Source of the DNA: Aphrophora alni | Taxonomy: Eukaryota > Arthropoda > Insecta > Hemiptera > Aphrophoridae | Assembly: GCA_963513935.1 (NCBI GenBank) | Contig: OY740768.1 | Span: forward strand, 33,788,216-33,852,215 | Direction of reading: 5' to 3' | Length of the DNA stretch: 64,000 bases | Shown: positions 61,409-64,000 of the stretch, piece by piece | How positions within the stretch are numbered: position 1 is the stretch's first letter | How the letters are laid out: each line of letters starts with the position of its first letter | The notes under the pieces: model-generated | What the model saw: the letters and a program-made list of their open reading frames with translations, nothing else | Databases searched by the model: none | What the model was told of the DNA's origin: nothing | Translations under genes and position numbers: made by a program

Positions 61409-62790
61409 TTAGAGTTCCTCAATGCCGGACATGCTGCCTGAGTCGCTTCCATTGCTGTCGTCATCACTGCTCTCGTCACTACCGACGTGGATGATAAACG
61501 ATTCTGTAATTTCATCTATCGCAGGTTCCTTGGCTGCGTAGTCCTTTTCTGTCTCTTGAACATGATTGCATTTTAGCTTCCATTGCTCTTGGCCTATCGT
61601 GGAGAATTTTTCTTCGCAAAGCCTCTGAACATCGGAAATTTTGAAGGTGGTGTTGTGTGCAGCGACATAGTTTTTAACGTCTGCCCAAATCATTTCAATG
61701 GGATTTAGATCCGGGTGGTATGGGGGCAGGCGTAAAACGGAGTGACCTTTAGTTTCCAGCACGCCATCTAACATGAACTGTATGAATCGAGACTTGTTTT
61801 CTTTAATAATTTTGTACAATTGAGGCTTTAGCATAGATTCTTCGAACTGTATATTTTTTCTCTAAGCCATTTCACCATGTCATCTTTTCTACTGTTTGAT
61901 GTAGGGGCTTTTTCGACTTGTGTATTGTGATATTTAGCATTGTCAATAACAAGAACTGTTCTTGGCTGAAGGTTCGGAATCAATTGATTATTTACCCAGT
62001 TAATGTAATTTGTCGTGTTCATGTTATCATGGTAATCTCCTGTTTTCTTACCAGCTTTCCACATAGCAAGGGCATTAGGAACAAATCCACTCTCTCCTCC
62101 AGCGTGCACTATAACCAATCAGCCCTTCGATATCGGAGTATGTACGCCATTTGTAGTTCCATCTGACCACACTTTGTTTGAAAAATGAGATGTACAAACA
62201 TATGATTCGTCCATATAAACTATTGGTCGTCTCTCTAGCCTGTACTTTTTAATTGCTTGGAGATATGAAATTCTTTTTTCTCTAATGTCACTTTTTTCAA
62301 TCAACAATCTACGATTATTTTCTGCTCTCCTCCACTTAAAGCCAAGTTTTTTCAATATTTTTCTCACACTTTCTACAGAACCATTGAAGTTAATTTTTTC
62401 TTTAAGAGCGATTTGCAACAGTTTTGCTGTAGGAAGACGTTTTTCTGTTAGATAAAATTCATAAACAAGTTTTCGAACAACACATTCATCAAACTGATCG
62501 AGATCCGTAACTGGTTTCTGCCGTTTTCTACTTTTATTTGGAGTCAAAAAAGTTTTTGGCTCATCTTCACTTACTCGCAAGTAATCCAGTTCTTTATTGA
62601 TCCGGGAAACAGATCTGATGGAGACACCTGTCGCTGCAGCGGTTCGCTCACGTGCTTTCTTCACCGGAATGTTTGGAGTCCCACTAATACTTTCTTCTTT
62701 CATAAACTTATAGACGTTGCTAACAATTTCCCTACTTTGACTGTTCAACACCTTCCCGCCAATTCCTACTTTTGATCGAATATCTGCCAT
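61409..62790 (-). pseudogene. Sailor (DD82E) transposase, one stop and one frameshift
   Basis: The start MADIRSKVGIGG (62790) is complete. An N-terminal HTH (ARERTAAATGVSIRSVSRIN) is followed by a second helical region (LLQIALKEKINFNGSVESVR) and then the catalytic motifs VYMDESYV, VLVIDNAKYHN and LPPYHPDLNPIE. Counting across the frameshift gives 82 residues between the second Asp and the Glu, the spacing that defines the DD82E/Sailor family. Lesions: a TGA near 62119-62121, where CGA is likely ancestral, and loss of one A in a poly-A run near 61854. The C-terminus is Ser/Asp-rich (DESSDDDSNGSDSGS). About 460 codons. Confidence 0.9.
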
Positions 62791-63600
62791 AACTTGATAA
62801 TAATAAATAACTAATCTCTTTATAATAACAATTAAAAATAATAACTAACTGAACTAAGTAATAATGACTTTCACGACACCTGACTACTAAAGACGCATGT
62901 AACCACTCACTCGGATAAGCCACAACTGAACACAACTAGGGTGTAAACTATTAGTCATGAGGCCATCACCCCCGTGAGTCACCGGACGCGGGTGGGTCAA
63001 TGTATTCTGAAAGGATTTTACCTGCACCTCCACCCTCCCCTCGCCAAGGGTCCATCGCCTCGGCTCGCCAAGCCCAAGTGCCAGCTTACGTTTGGCCGGC
63101 TATAGTGGTGAAAATAAACCAACATTTTTAGCCAGTATGGTTAGTTTGAAAATTGAAAAGGTTTTCTCTACACAATGTGAAGATATTAAGAGAAGCAGTG
63201 TCTGTGGATTACGAAGCAGCAAGTTTTCCAAAAAAAATCTAAAAAAGGCTATTTACCGGATCAAGTTTTCAACGCAGATAAAATAGGGTTGTTTTGGAAG
63301 AGGATAACTTCTCATACCTTCCTACCAAAAGAAAAGTGAACTCCATCTTTTAAAACAGCAAAGGATCGATTAACTATCCTATTTTGTTGCATGCTAGTGG
63401 ACACAAGCTAAAACAAATTATTGTTTATAAATCTTTACATCTGAGAGCATTTAAAGGGAAAAATAAAAACCACCTACCAGTTTTATAGAAAGCAAATAAA
63501 AAAGTGTGGGCAACAGCAGCTCTTTTCATTCAGTGGTTTAATTTTTTTATAAATGAAGTCAAACTTTATTTGTAAACTAAGTCGTTATCTTTTAAATCTC

Positions 63601-64000
63601 TACTTGTTATAAACAATTGTAACATTTTATATTTTTGGGTCTTTGAGTTGGGTTAGTACTTAGTTCAATATGTGACGTAAGCGAGATATGACGTCGGGAA
63701 ACTTGTGTCACCTCTTGTGTTGCGATCGTATATTCAAACCCTCTTATGGACGGACGGACAGTGTTCCGAAATTGGTAAATATTATAGAATCGCGAGTAAC
63801 CTATTAGGATGAATGGAAAAGTTTAAATATTGTATAAAAAATAATAACAAGGCAAAATGCCAAATGAATGCCTATATTTACATATATCTTCATTTTTTCA
63901 AAGAATTTATGGATATAGGCCTATATAAATTTATATACATTTTGCATACATTTTGGTAAAAACAATCAATTTATAAAATTTTCATTAGACAAAATTATTT
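63601..64000. other. Unassigned right edge
   Basis: 63650-63780 is of higher complexity (gtgacgtaagcgagatatga; ggacggacggaca) than the surrounding AT-rich DNA. It could be the 3' end of the Tigger or another element; not identified. Confidence 0.35.

Larger units (their letters stand above)
60854..63102 (-). mobile_element. Sailor-type (DD82E) Tc1/mariner relative, 2249 bp
   Basis: TIRs of about 28 bp (AGCCGGCCAAACGTAAGC and onward) match at both ends with one mismatch. TA flanks lie at 60852-60853 and 63103-63104. The transposase is on the minus strand. The 3' region holds a TA microsatellite flanked by a duplicated gcctgtagactggttaaat and two 40-bp tandem units. Low decay suggests a recent insertion. 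Confidence 0.92.
60035..63600 (+). mobile_element. Old Tigger element interrupted by Sailor
   Basis: The left TIR CAGTTATCCCCCGCTATTCG starts at 60035 after TA. Transposase fragments flank the nested element: FDFLDRLQRGENIASVAKCF (psq HTH, about 60580-60640) to LKAQGLYEHFVLNGGES before 60853, then GENKPTFLASMVSL from 63105 and FNADKIGLFWKR (first-Asp motif, Asp kept, Glu changed to Lys) onward to a decayed RAFKGKNK block near 63450. Stops are frequent. No right TIR was seen before the window ends. Confidence 0.85.

Noticed and set aside
53409..64000. Remaining FAM50 exons (C-terminal XAP5 region)
   Set aside because: I scanned for the conserved next-exon motifs and saw none flanked by splice sites; they are presumably beyond the window.

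Overview
The window is animal nuclear DNA, most likely from an arthropod, probably an insect. It is AT-rich, with split genes, canonical GT/AG introns of several kilobases, many microsatellites and a dense layer of decayed transposable elements. Nothing bacterial, viral or organellar was recognised. The class is inferred from the element mix and gene structure; I cannot name the species.

Two host genes are supported, both on the + strand and both running off an edge. (1) From 1760 to about 20.8 kb lie the last three recognisable coding exons of an RNA-binding protein. Two exons, separated by a 12.4 kb intron, together encode one complete RRM of the MEC-8/RBPMS (Whi3/Scw1-like) type, and a short terminal exon gives the C-terminus. 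(2) From 42.6 kb to at least 53.4 kb lie the first four coding exons of the FAM50/XAP5 nuclear protein. They splice in frame and give about 224 residues; the rest of the XAP5 domain must lie beyond the window.

Everything else recognisable is mobile or repetitive. 1-28 kb (introns of gene 1 and the gap after it) holds a decayed LINE (3.7-4.9 kb), small TIR elements (5.5 and 8.4 kb), a 200-bp near-perfect palindrome (12.2 kb), a degenerate short-period repeat (18.6-19.4 kb) and a tRNA-Val-like SINE with target duplications (22.3-22.5 kb). 28.7-40 kb is a transposon graveyard: a truncated piggyBac, an old Sailor-type (DD82E) Tc1/mariner relative, a LINE split by a 1256-bp solo LTR, RNase H-bearing LINE pieces and a mariner fragment.

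The FAM50 introns hold a decayed mariner (44.3-45.1 kb), a piggyBac deletion derivative that keeps only the transposase C-terminal Cys-rich domain (46.1-46.9 kb), a nearly intact Tigger/pogo element (47.4-49.8 kb), a second Tigger fragment, a hAT-type MITE with an 8-bp target duplication, a second Cys-domain-only piggyBac derivative (51.35-52.7 kb), a second mariner (54.9-55.9 kb) and a 24-copy, 101-bp satellite (56.6-59.0 kb). At the right edge a young Sailor element (60.85-63.1 kb), with an almost intact transposase, sits inside an older Tigger transposase.

I see no coordinated gene system in the window. The most notable signals are the almost intact DD82E Sailor nested in Tigger, the Cys-domain-only piggyBac derivatives, the palindrome at 12.2 kb and the 101-bp satellite.
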